Shown: piece after piece, positions 1 to 5,378 of the stretch | Layout: the number at the start of each line of letters is the position of its first letter | Numbering within the stretch: position 1 is the stretch's first letter | Source of the DNA: Ruminiclostridium sp. | Lineage (GTDB): Bacteria; Bacillota_A; Clostridia; Oscillospirales; Ruminococcaceae | DNA: 9,576 nt | NCBI GenBank assembly: GCA_017550775.1 | Contig: JAFZOA010000039.1 | Location: 1 to 9,576 of the forward strand | Reading direction: 5' to 3' | Position numbers and translations under genes: made by a program | Notes under the pieces: model-generated | The model's input: the letters and a program-made list of their open reading frames with translations, nothing else | What the model was told of the DNA's origin: nothing | The model's database searches: none

Positions 1-2040
1 TATTTTTGGAAGATTTCTACCATAGGCGTAAAGCTGATCGTTATACCACTGACCTAATTTAAACCCTGTGCTTGAAACATATGCTAACGGTACCGCGAGA
101 GAATTATTCTCTTTCTTATACTTCTTGAGTTCTTCATATCCAGTATTCCAACGATGTTCAAACTTTTTATCCCAGATCATACCGATAGAATCAAGTCTTT
201 CTATCTCATCTTCTGTAAGAATAGGATTATTAGTTTTACGGTAATTTCTCATGCGATCAAGCCATGAACCAAGACGTAACGAATCAGAATCCACATATCC
301 TACAGGTACGTTTAAATCTCCGAATGTTTTCAGATAATTAACCGCACTGTTATAGAATCTCTCGAATGTAAAATCGTGTATTTTCCACACCATTCCAAGT
401 GCGTCAAGAGCAGCTATTCGTTCTTCTGTTAGATAAGCCGTTTTCGTTCCACTTCTACGATTTGTTCTTATATTGGCAATCCACCGACCAAGTTGTATGC
501 CATTTTCGTCGGTATATCCAACAACAGGGGAAAGATTGCCAAACTTCTCTTTATAAGCTACACAAGCATTATAATATCGTTCCCAAGATACATCAGCCGC
601 ACTATCCCAGCGCATTCCGAGTTTGTTCAGCTTTTCTATACGTTCAGATGTAAGGATTCCATTAACCGCTCCCTTGTAAACACGTCTGTTTGTTTGAAGC
701 CATGTTCCGATTGTGTATCCGTCTGGAGTAATATATTTCGTCGGTACGTCAAGGTTTCCATGCGTCTTGTGATACTCAACGCATTTTTCGTACATCAGAT
801 CCCACGAAGCAGTAAGCGTTTCTTCAAGGTTATCGAACAAGGACCTGCAATCCGCAACTTTATCGATCAGCTCAAAAGCTTCGTTCTTTATGTTGTCTCC
901 GAATCCGAATGAACGGTAATAAGCAATAGCCACCTGCATCTCTTCCTTAATGGAATCAATGCTGTACAGGTTTTCGATATTGTTGACGATATCAAATATA
1001 ATTGGCTCTTTGGACTTTGAAGCCGAGAGAGCACGTCCTATCTGTTGCTTATAAATGATAGGCGACACCGTCGGACGCATAAGTATAACACCGGATATAT
1101 CTTCGATATGAACGCCCTCGTTGAGCGCGTCAATGCAGAACAGCAGCTTTAAGTGGTCACTGCAGTCGCTCTTGAATTTCTGAAACTCCTCTTCAGCTGC
1201 GGAATCATCAGAATACACAGAGTATATTTGCGGTTCGCGGTCTATACGCCAGAACCAGTTGACACACTGCGAGATATACTCTTGCATTGTGTCATAGTTT
1301 GGCGTAAACACGATGTATTTGCCATGCTTATCGGTCATGTGCTTTTCAAATATCTTGTCAAGTCCGTCCGCGTTTTCAAGCGAACGACGGAGGTGTTCAA
1401 GATATTCTCCGGCTTTATCACGTACAGCCTTGCTTTTGGCACGGCGGACACGATTTTCATATTTCTCTAAATCCTTCTGATAGGAGTATATCGAGAGAAT
1501 ATACTTTGGCGGGTTTAATATGCCGCGAACGATAGCTTCACCGAGTGTCATCTCACTTGCTATGTTTCCGTCAAAGAGTTCATCAGCCATATTGCGTTGA
1601 TTGTCAAGATAACGGATAGCTGTTGCGGACAAACCGAGAACAGGTACGTCGGGAAACTCAGACAACAAGGTATTTAAATGAGCCCCCCAGATTTCGGATC
1701 CCCCTCGATGGAATTCGTCAAGCACCACATAATCAAAGCTAAGTTGTTTTATATCTTCGTCAGACATCATAGACAGCTTTGCGTAAGTCATGAACACTAT
1801 GTTTTCAGGGACATAATCATTTGATACCTTTGCAAGGTTTTCAAGCTGCGTTTTAAAGATATACTCCGACGGTGACAGCCAAAGAACAGTCTTATCGGGA
1901 TTGTCCTCACAGAGTTTGAACCCGATAAAGGATTTTCCTGTACCGGTGGGGTGAATGACGCAAGTTTTGCCAACCGCTTCAAGCATAGCTACAGCGGATT
2001 CGTAAGCCTCTTGGTTGTGCCTGAACAGTTCTATCGCCAT
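1..2040 (-). CDS. DEAD/DEAH-box (SF2) helicase with helicase-associated (HA) repeats, C-terminus beyond window
   Basis: The frame is open without a stop for 680 codons and leaves the window at its left edge. I see superfamily 2 motifs in order: Walker A HPTGTGKS (residues 30-37), Walker B DEFH (108-111), motif III SAT (138-140), motif V LNEGVHIED (about 306-314) and motif VI QQIGRALS (332-339). After the two RecA-like lobes come at least four HA repeats, roughly 413-478, 485-553, 557-624 and 627 onward. Each has the pattern W..-Y....G-(L/A).VP..Y......-LG.W......Y-LT..-I..L..-(G/W). Families of this type are ATP-dependent nucleic-acid translocases; HA repeats are thought to bind DNA. Substrate and role here are unknown; defence or mobile-element functions are guesses. 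The ATG at 2040 is chosen because GAGGGGG (2055-2049) precedes it by 8 nt. Upstream on the minus strand are a 20-bp inverted repeat and a recombinase gene, so expression is probably set by cassette orientation. Confidence 0.93.
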   Translation of the reverse strand, partial: MAIELFRHNQEAYESAVAMLEAVGKTCVIHPTGTGKSFIGFKLCEDNPDKTVLWLSPSEYIFKTQLENLAKVSNDYVPENIVFMTYAKLSMMSDEDIKQLSFDYVVLDEFHRGGSEIWGAHLNTLLSEFPDVPVLGLSATAIRYLDNQRNMADELFDGNIASEMTLGEAIVRGILNPPKYILSIYSYQKDLEKYENRVRRAKSKAVRDKAGEYLEHLRRSLENADGLDKIFEKHMTDKHGKYIVFTPNYDTMQEYISQCVNWFWRIDREPQIYSVYSDDSAAEEEFQKFKSDCSDHLKLLFCIDALNEGVHIEDISGVILMRPTVSPIIYKQQIGRALSASKSKEPIIFDIVNNIENLYSIDSIKEEMQVAIAYYRSFGFGDNIKNEAFELIDKVADCRSLFDNLEETLTASWDLMYEKCVEYHKTHGNLDVPTKYITPDGYTIGTWLQTNRRVYKGAVNGILTSERIEKLNKLGMRWDSAADVSWERYYNACVAYKEKFGNLSPVVGYTDENGIQLGRWIANIRTNRRSGTKTAYLTEERIAALDALGMVWKIHDFTFERFYNSAVNYLKTFGDLNVPVGYVDSDSLRLGSWLDRMRNYRKTNNPILTEDEIERLDSIGMIWDKKFEHRWNTGYEELKKYKKENNSLAVPLAYVSSTGFKLGQWYNDQLYAYGRNLPKI

Positions 2041-2115
2041 GCTACTCGCCCCCTCAAAAACTTTCGCAAAATTCTTTATTTCAAGACACAATCCGATGAA
2101 ACGCAGTTTTTGAGG
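2041..2115 (-). promoter_or_regulatory. Helicase leader: ribosome-binding site and possible SD-masking hairpin
   Basis: On the minus strand CCTCAAAAAC (2115-2106) is perfectly complementary to GTTTTTGAGG (2061-2052), 10 bp with a 44-nt loop that contains the left 20-bp recombination repeat. The second arm overlaps the helicase Shine-Dalgarno GAGGGGG (2055-2049). In a transcript reading through from the recombinase gene, the pairing would partly hide the ribosome site. The first arm lies inside the proposed invertible segment and would be carried away by inversion; the second arm stays with the helicase. The repeat is seen directly; the regulatory role is inferred. Confidence 0.5.
2062..2081 (-). 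repeat. Left inverted repeat of cassette 1 (IR-L1, putative recombination site)
   Basis: Read on the minus strand this is AAATAAAGAATTTTGCGAAA, identical over 20 bp to the plus-strand sequence at 3409-3428, so the pair is in inverted orientation around the recombinase gene. It lies 21 nt from the helicase start codon. The core reads as arm-AAAGA-ATTTTG; the inner arm here (TGAAAT) differs by one base from a perfect match to ATTTTG. Confidence 0.85.
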
Positions 2116-2161
2116 TGCTATTATCCGGTTTTTATTGACGGTATTTTGACGTTTTCTCCCG

Positions 2162-3244
2162 TCATGCTACCCATGTGAGCTTGTCCATGAATTCTTTCTT
2201 CCTTTTTATAGATGAGTGAACATAACGGTTAAGCGTTACCTCAACGGAACTGTGTCCAAGTATCTCCGACAGGGTCTTCACATCGAATCCGAGAGCTATG
2301 CACCTGCTCGCCATAGCATGACGAAGGCTATGATAGTGGACTGACGGGAGATTTACGTTTTTTAGAATGCGTGCAAACCTGTTCTGCATAGTGCGCGGCT
2401 CTACGGGCTTAATTGTTCCGGAAAGAACGTAGTTATCTGCTCTGCCCGCGAACGCTATGAGCTTCTCCATAAGGCATTCCGGGATAGGTATAGTTCTGAC
2501 CGAGCTCTGGCTTTTAGGCTCTGTTATCACAAGCTTGGTTCTTTTGTTGCAATCTTTAGTCTGAATCCGCTGGATAGTTTTGCTGACGGTCAATGAACGT
2601 TTTTCAAGATCTATATCTTTCCATTGAAGTGCGCAGAGCTCACCTATACGGATGCCGGTATATAGACTTATGGATATACCGAGTGTTGTAGGTGACGGAT
2701 TCCTGTCAATGTATGATTTTAACTGCATTTGCTCGCTTTCGGACAATATTTTTATCTCCGGCTTCATGCGTTTTGGCATGATGATACCGGAGATATTGTT
2801 TTTTATTCCGTATGCGGAGCCGGCGTATCGGATGATTGACTTCAATAATACAACGACATCGGATATGTAGCGTTCAGAAAGTCCCCTATTGCGCATGGTA
2901 TTCATGAGATCATAAACGTTCTGTGGCTTAATAGAGCAGCACTCTATATTCCCCAATGCCGGAATGATGTTTGTTTCAAGCTTCATTTTGTAATTTGAAA
3001 CTGTTGAAGGCTTTAACAGTGGAGTTTTGACTGTTATGTACTCCTCGGCAAGCTCTTTGACCGTCATTTCCGTTACGGCATATTCCTCTTGCGGTTCCGC
3101 AAACATTTTAGCTTTGAGCTCTGCGGATTCCTTGGTTTTGCCGTAAAAAGAGCGGTATTTTCGCTTATTGTCGCCTTTTTCATGGATATACAACCTCACC
3201 TCCCAGCGGCCGTCTTTGCGTCGATATGCACTTATGTTATACAT
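2162..3244 (-). CDS. Tyrosine recombinase/integrase of cassette 1 (putative DNA invertase)
   Basis: At 360 residues it has the usual size of a phage-type integrase. The N-terminus (about 1-50, with KDGRWEVRLY) resembles the arm-binding AP2-like domain, 55-150 the SAM-like core-binding domain, and 165-355 the catalytic domain. Catalytic residues are visible: Arg199 (TGIRIGEL), His305 and Arg308 (HSLRH), His331 (LGHSS) and Tyr341 (NRYVH); Lys222 or Lys244 could be the catalytic lysine. GGAGG at 3255-3251 sits 6 nt before the ATG. The protein is about 60% identical by eye to the cassette 2 recombinase, with near identity across the last catalytic motifs. Inverted rather than direct 20-bp repeats around the gene favour an inversion role over element excision, though a conventional integrase is the alternative. 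The 121 nt to the helicase hold the left repeat and no clear terminator, so read-through is possible. Confidence 0.95.
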   Translation of the reverse strand: MYNISAYRRKDGRWEVRLYIHEKGDNKRKYRSFYGKTKESAELKAKMFAEPQEEYAVTEMTVKELAEEYITVKTPLLKPSTVSNYKMKLETNIIPALGNIECCSIKPQNVYDLMNTMRNRGLSERYISDVVVLLKSIIRYAGSAYGIKNNISGIIMPKRMKPEIKILSESEQMQLKSYIDRNPSPTTLGISISLYTGIRIGELCALQWKDIDLEKRSLTVSKTIQRIQTKDCNKRTKLVITEPKSQSSVRTIPIPECLMEKLIAFAGRADNYVLSGTIKPVEPRTMQNRFARILKNVNLPSVHYHSLRHAMASRCIALGFDVKTLSEILGHSSVEVTLNRYVHSSIKRKKEFMDKLTWVA

Positions 3245-3277
3245 AATTTACCTCCGATTTAGAAAATTGACAGATGA

Positions 3278-3307
3278 ATTGTGCAAAACTACAAAATTAA
3301 CTGACAA
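3278..3307 (-). promoter_or_regulatory. Candidate promoter of the cassette 1 recombinase
   Basis: On the minus strand TTGTCA (3307-3302) is followed after 18 nt by CACAAT (3283-3278), 34 nt upstream of the recombinase ATG. The -35 is five of six to consensus, the -10 only four of six. The -35 overlaps the centre of the inverted repeat at 3297-3317, so a protein bound there could block it. A weak call based on spacing alone. Confidence 0.3.
3279..3297 (+). repeat. Direct repeat copy 1 (partner 3363-3381)
   Basis: A 19-nt element beginning TTGTGCAAAAC recurs 84 nt downstream with 17 of 19 positions identical, on the two sides of the outward promoter of cassette 1. Such paired copies could be arm-type binding sites for the recombinase or sites for a regulator. 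The region is AT-rich, which makes chance similarity easier. Confidence 0.4.
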
Positions 3308-3317
3308 TTTCAGTTAA
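3297..3317. promoter_or_regulatory. Perfect 8-bp inverted repeat, operator-like
   Basis: TTAACTGA and TCAGTTAA are separated by 5 bp, between the recombinase start and the outward-facing promoter. It overlaps the candidate -35 of the recombinase promoter and ends 14 nt before the -35 of the opposite promoter, a suitable position for a dimeric regulator, possibly the recombinase itself. No similar element is seen in cassette 2. Confidence 0.45.
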
Positions 3318-3331
3318 AAATGAAATAAAGC

Positions 3332-3360
3332 TTGACATTTTGCTCAAATTTTGATAAAAT
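3332..3360 (+). promoter_or_regulatory. Strong sigma-A promoter in cassette 1, facing right
   Basis: TTGACA (3332-3337), 17-bp spacer, TAAAAT (3355-3360), with a TGA extended -10 at 3352-3354. This is near-consensus. A transcript would start near 3367, cross the right inverted repeat and meet the terminator at 3426-3464, giving only about 100 nt. No plus-strand gene lies downstream. After cassette inversion the same promoter would read leftward into the helicase with a leader of about 83 nt. Confidence 0.85.
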
Positions 3361-3362
3361 AT

Positions 3363-3381
3363 TTGTGCAAAACCATAAAAT
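3363..3381 (+). repeat. Direct repeat copy 2 (partner 3279-3297)
   Basis: This is the second copy of the 19-nt TTGTGCAAAAC element, differing from copy 1 at two positions. It covers the likely start site of the outward promoter. It also contains the left arm of a small hairpin, GTGCA (3365-3369) with TGCAC (3381-3385), at the extreme 5' end of the predicted leader. Confidence 0.4.
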
Positions 3382-3408
3382 GCACTTATTTAAATATAGA
3401 ATATCACA

Positions 3409-3428
3409 AAATAAAGAATTTTGCGAAA
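3409..3428 (+). repeat. Right inverted repeat of cassette 1 (IR-R1)
   Basis: AAATAAAGAATTTTGCGAAA on the plus strand, the exact reverse complement of 2062-2081. In this copy the inner arms are perfect: CAAAAT (3407-3412), centre AAAGA, ATTTTG (3418-3423), as expected for two recombinase monomers around an asymmetric crossover region. The terminal GAAAA runs into the terminator stem. Confidence 0.85.
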
Positions 3429-3464
3429 ATCCGGCGCTGTCATTTAAACCACGTCGGACTTTTT
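3426..3464. terminator. Bidirectional rho-independent terminator between cassette 1 and the SLOG gene
   Basis: TCCGGCG (3430-3436) pairs with CGTCGGA (3452-3458), 7 bp including one G-U, with a 15-nt loop, followed on the plus strand by CTTTTT. On the minus strand the same hairpin is followed by TTTTC. It would end the rightward cassette promoter transcript and also the leftward SLOG transcript, whose stop codon is at 3463-3465. It lies outside the inverted repeat, so it would stay in place when the cassette flips. Confidence 0.75.
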
Positions 3465-3927
3465 ATTCCGCAAGATTAATAACCACGATTCCTTTATTCT
3501 CCGCAAATCTCACAGTCTGACCCGTTCCGCTTCGCCGGTTATTACAATAGCAAACACAGCAGTCCGCGAGCTCGACAAGGCGCTTGTTTCTAAGCTTCAT
3601 ACAATCTTCTGTATAATGCTCGGAAAGCACGGTCACGCTATCCGCTGCTTGCAGTATCTTCTCATACCTATCGACTTGCGAGCTTTTCCAACCCTTAACC
3701 TGTTCTTCCGACGGACATGGCAGGATCAGATGTAAATGTATATCGTGATGTTCGCTTTTCAACTCAATAACAGTCTGCTCACAAAGCATATCAAAGCCGG
3801 CTGCACCACCAGCGTAAAACTCCGTCACTCCCTGCTCATGCAACCCAATTATCGTTTTGCGCAGCATCAAAACCAGCTCCGATGTCACTTTTATTATCCT
3901 ATGACCGGTAAAGCAACAACTTTTCAC
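3463..3927 (-). CDS. SLOG-superfamily protein (YpsA/DUF1273-like)
   Basis: 154 residues with the hallmarks of the SLOG Rossmann-like fold: FTGHR at 6-10, a glycine-rich GGAAGFD at 40-46, RNKRLVELAD at 113-122, and SGTGQTVRFA at 133-142 near the C-terminus. SLOG proteins are thought to bind or process nucleotide-derived ligands, and several work as sensors in conflict systems; B. subtilis YpsA belongs to the same group. The ligand here is unknown. The start is GTG at 3927, with AGAGG 8 nt upstream; the nearest upstream ATG (3943) is out of frame. No convincing minus-strand promoter lies in the 79 nt to the left repeat of cassette 2, so transcription probably depends on that cassette, from its promoter after inversion or from recombinase read-through now. 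The stop lies in the bidirectional terminator. Confidence 0.85.
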   Translation of the reverse strand: MKSCCFTGHRIIKVTSELVLMLRKTIIGLHEQGVTEFYAGGAAGFDMLCEQTVIELKSEHHDIHLHLILPCPSEEQVKGWKSSQVDRYEKILQAADSVTVLSEHYTEDCMKLRNKRLVELADCCVCYCNNRRSGTGQTVRFAENKGIVVINLAE

Positions 3928-3953
3928 AGCAAAATCCTCTCATGGCGGTAGAT

Positions 3954-3989
3954 AACGCTTGCTCTATGTGGTATAATAAGCACAGCGTT
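3954..3989. repeat. Imperfect hairpin in the SLOG gene leader
   Basis: AACGCT (3954-3959) pairs with AGCGTT (3984-3989), with an added GCT/AGC inner stem after a small asymmetric bulge. It would lie in the 5' leader of any transcript entering the SLOG gene from cassette 2. There is no U-run on the minus strand, so it is not a terminator for that direction. A role in RNA stability or attenuation is possible but unproven. Confidence 0.4.
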
Positions 3990-4006
3990 TTCCGGCGATC
4001 GCAGTT

Positions 4007-4026
4007 TTTCGTAAAATAGTCCATTT
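4007..4026 (-). repeat. Left inverted repeat of cassette 2 (IR-L2)
   Basis: Read on the minus strand this is AAATGGACTATTTTACGAAA, identical over 20 bp to the plus strand at 5270-5289 and therefore inverted relative to it. It matches the cassette 1 repeat at 14 of 20 positions (AAAT at the start, ATTTT in the middle, CGAAA at the end). A 5-bp GCAGT/ACTGC pair (4001-4005, 4027-4031) brackets it. It lies 79 nt upstream of the SLOG start codon. Confidence 0.85.
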
Positions 4027-4096
4027 ACTGCAAAAACGGCGACAAACACGATTACCAAGCACATCCGGAAGGCTCATTAATACGGACCGCTGACAA

Positions 4097-5176
4097 TCAC
4101 GCCGCCACCTTGACCATATCCATAAAAGCACGCTTTCTGTCAAGCGAGGAATGAACATATCGGTTAAGAGTGACCTCAACAGAGCTATGTCCGAGTATCT
4201 CCGACAGGGTCTTCACGTCGAATCCTAGAGCTACGCACCTTGTCGCCATAGCATGACGAAGGCTGTGGTAGTGAACTGACGGTAAATTTGCTTTTTTCAG
4301 CACAGCGGCAAATCTGTACTGCACAGTGCGCGGCTCAACGGGACTGCATTTACCTGATAAAACATACTTTTCCGCGCTGTCTTTGAACTGTTCAAGCGTT
4401 TCAATCAAACATTCGGGTATAGGAATAACACGCACCGAGCTCTGACTTTTCGGTGGCGTGATAACAAGCTTGGTCTTACTTTTCCCGTTATAATTCCTGA
4501 TACGCTGAACCGTCTTATTCACCGTTATAGTGCGGTTTTCAAGGTCAATATCCTTCCATTGAAGCGCGCACAGTTCACCTATACGCATACCGGTATGCAG
4601 CGATATCGCGATACCAAGCGCATTAAGGTCAAAATCTGTTTCAAGATACGCCATGAGCCGCGCCTGTTCCGTGCTCGACAGCACCTTTATTTCCGGCTTG
4701 GTGCGCTTGGGCATGACGAGACCTTCAAGACAGTTATTTATCCCATAAACACGGCTCCCATAGCGATATACGGATTTCAACAGCACAATAATATCCGCTA
4801 TATACCGCGCCGAGAGCCCTGCTTTCATTTTATTTTCAATAAAAGCATATACATCACGGGCTTTGAGCCCACTGCACTTCAATTCTCCAAACGCGGGAAT
4901 GAGGTGCTTTTCCGCTTTCAGCCGGTAGTTTGCCTCACTTGATTCTTTCAGGCGTGGCTTTATTGTCGATATATATTCAAGCGTCAGATCTCTGACGGTC
5001 ATTTCCGTTAAACAAGCATTGCTCGTGGATATATCGCGAGCCGCAAGCATCTTATACTCCGCTTCTTCGGGTGTATTTCCGTAATATGAGCGGTAACAAC
5101 GTTTACCGTTCTCATCCTTACCGAGCGATACACGGGCTTCATACCGTCCGTCCTTGCGCATATATACATTTCTCAT
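4097..5176 (-). CDS. Tyrosine recombinase/integrase of cassette 2 (putative DNA invertase)
   Basis: 359 residues from the chosen start. An N-terminal arm-binding-like domain (KDGRYEARVS) and a core-binding domain precede the catalytic domain. With the ATG at 5176 as residue 1, the catalytic residues are Arg198 (TGMRIGEL), His304 and Arg307 (HSLRH), His330 (LGHSS) and Tyr340 (NRYVH). An in-frame ATG lies two codons upstream (5182), but AGGAG (5190-5186) is only 3 nt from it and 9 nt from the 5176 ATG, which also aligns better with the cassette 1 paralog. The two recombinases agree at about 60% of residues, with divergence concentrated in the N-terminal and core-binding parts, as expected if they recognise different repeat centres. 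No clear promoter for this gene is visible in the 93 nt between its start and the right repeat. Nothing obvious stops read-through to the SLOG gene. Confidence 0.95.
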   Translation of the reverse strand: MRNVYMRKDGRYEARVSLGKDENGKRCYRSYYGNTPEEAEYKMLAARDISTSNACLTEMTVRDLTLEYISTIKPRLKESSEANYRLKAEKHLIPAFGELKCSGLKARDVYAFIENKMKAGLSARYIADIIVLLKSVYRYGSRVYGINNCLEGLVMPKRTKPEIKVLSSTEQARLMAYLETDFDLNALGIAISLHTGMRIGELCALQWKDIDLENRTITVNKTVQRIRNYNGKSKTKLVITPPKSQSSVRVIPIPECLIETLEQFKDSAEKYVLSGKCSPVEPRTVQYRFAAVLKKANLPSVHYHSLRHAMATRCVALGFDVKTLSEILGHSSVEVTLNRYVHSSLDRKRAFMDMVKVAA

Positions 5177-5205
5177 AATCATAATCTCCTTTTGTCCGAA
5201 AACAA

Positions 5206-5234
5206 TTGACTTTTCTGCGTTTTTCTGGTATAAT
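5206..5234 (+). promoter_or_regulatory. Strong sigma-A promoter in cassette 2, facing right
   Basis: TTGACT (5206-5211), 17-bp spacer, TATAAT (5229-5234), with TGG as extended -10 (5226-5228). A transcript would begin near 5241, cross the right inverted repeat and end at the terminator at 5287-5332, about 90 nt, with no gene to express. The neighbouring genes to the right are on the opposite strand. After inversion it would face the SLOG gene. Confidence 0.85.
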
Positions 5235-5269
5235 GATCACAGATTCTATTCCCATATTTCATTATCATA

Positions 5270-5289
5270 AAATGGACTATTTTACGAAA
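5270..5289 (+). repeat. Right inverted repeat of cassette 2 (IR-R2)
   Basis: AAATGGACTATTTTACGAAA, the exact reverse complement of 4007-4026. Inner arms TAAAAT (5268-5273) and ATTTTA (5279-5284) are perfectly inverted around the centre GGACT, the same geometry as CAAAAT/AAAGA/ATTTTG in cassette 1. Both right-hand copies are also preceded by TATCA. Confidence 0.85.
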
Positions 5290-5332
5290 CGCCAGTGTAT
5301 TTTTCTCTTATCTGCACCGGCGGCGTTTTTTT
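5287..5332 (+). terminator. Rho-independent terminator facing the cassette 2 promoter
   Basis: AAACGCC (5287-5293) can pair with GGCGTTT (5322-5328), with GTG/CAC pairing further in (5295-5297, 5315-5317); a shifted CGCC/GGCG register is also possible. A run of seven T follows (5326-5332). It lies just outside the right repeat and would block the rightward promoter transcript before it becomes antisense to the transfer-type genes. Confidence 0.7.
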
Positions 5333-5363
5333 AAAAGGCGGCAAGCAATAGCACCTGCCGCCG
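5333..5363 (-). terminator. Probable terminator of the leftward 5379-9576 operon
   Basis: On the minus strand TGCCGCC follows GGCGGCA: the perfect 7-bp stem is 5337-5343 with 5356-5362, loop 12 nt, followed by TTTT (5336-5333). The U-run is short, so termination may be partial. It begins 16 nt beyond the stop of the 77-residue ORF. Confidence 0.6.
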
Positions 5364-5378
5364 TGACGGTAATTTCCG

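Larger units (their letters stand above)
2062..3428. other. Cassette 1: putative self-contained invertible promoter segment carrying its own tyrosine recombinase
   Basis: The segment is bounded by perfect 20-bp inverted repeats. It contains one tyrosine recombinase gene, transcribed leftward, and one strong plus-strand promoter (3332-3360) facing the right repeat. Just outside the right repeat is a rho-independent terminator; just outside the left repeat is the helicase ribosome site and start codon. Inversion between the repeats would place the promoter about 116 nt upstream of the helicase ATG and turn the recombinase toward the terminator. Hin-type switches have this logic (recombinase plus promoter within the flipping segment). 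Inversion is inferred from layout only; I cannot see a mixed population in one sequence. Confidence 0.75.
4007..5289. other. Cassette 2: second putative invertible promoter segment with its own tyrosine recombinase
   Basis: It has the same plan as cassette 1: perfect 20-bp inverted repeats at the ends, a leftward tyrosine recombinase inside, an extended -10 promoter (5206-5234) facing the right repeat, and a terminator immediately outside. The gene beyond the left repeat is the SLOG protein. Inversion would join the promoter to that gene with a leader of about 128 nt. That an independent paralogous recombinase carries a different repeat sequence in the same arrangement makes coincidence unlikely for either cassette. 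Confidence 0.75.

Noticed and set aside
399..912. Two overlapping plus-strand open frames of 84 and 139 codons
   Set aside because: They lie wholly antisense to the HA repeats of the helicase, whose frame shows clear family motifs; the plus frames show no domain or ribosome site.
1153..1470. A 105-codon plus-strand open frame with hydrophobic stretches
   Set aside because: It is antisense to helicase motifs V-VI and the preceding region; its hydrophobicity is a by-product of the complementary strand.
2129..2165. TGACGG/CCGTCA inverted repeat after the cassette 1 recombinase as a terminator
   Set aside because: The stem is only 6 bp with a 17-nt loop and no U-run follows in either direction.
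3969..3977. TGGTATAAT on the plus strand, resembling the -10 of the cassette promoters
   Set aside because: It lies in the loop of the 3954-3989 hairpin, the -35 position holds only TAGATA, and there is no plus-strand gene ahead; too weak to call a promoter.
4559..4942. A 127-codon plus-strand open frame inside cassette 2
   Set aside because: It is fully antisense to the recombinase catalytic and core-binding domains, without a ribosome site or recognisable motif.
2041..5289. Attachment sites (direct repeats) marking excision of one larger mobile element by these integrases
   Set aside because: The repeats next to each recombinase are inverted and private to each cassette. No direct repeat bounding a larger segment is visible, so inversion fits better than excision.
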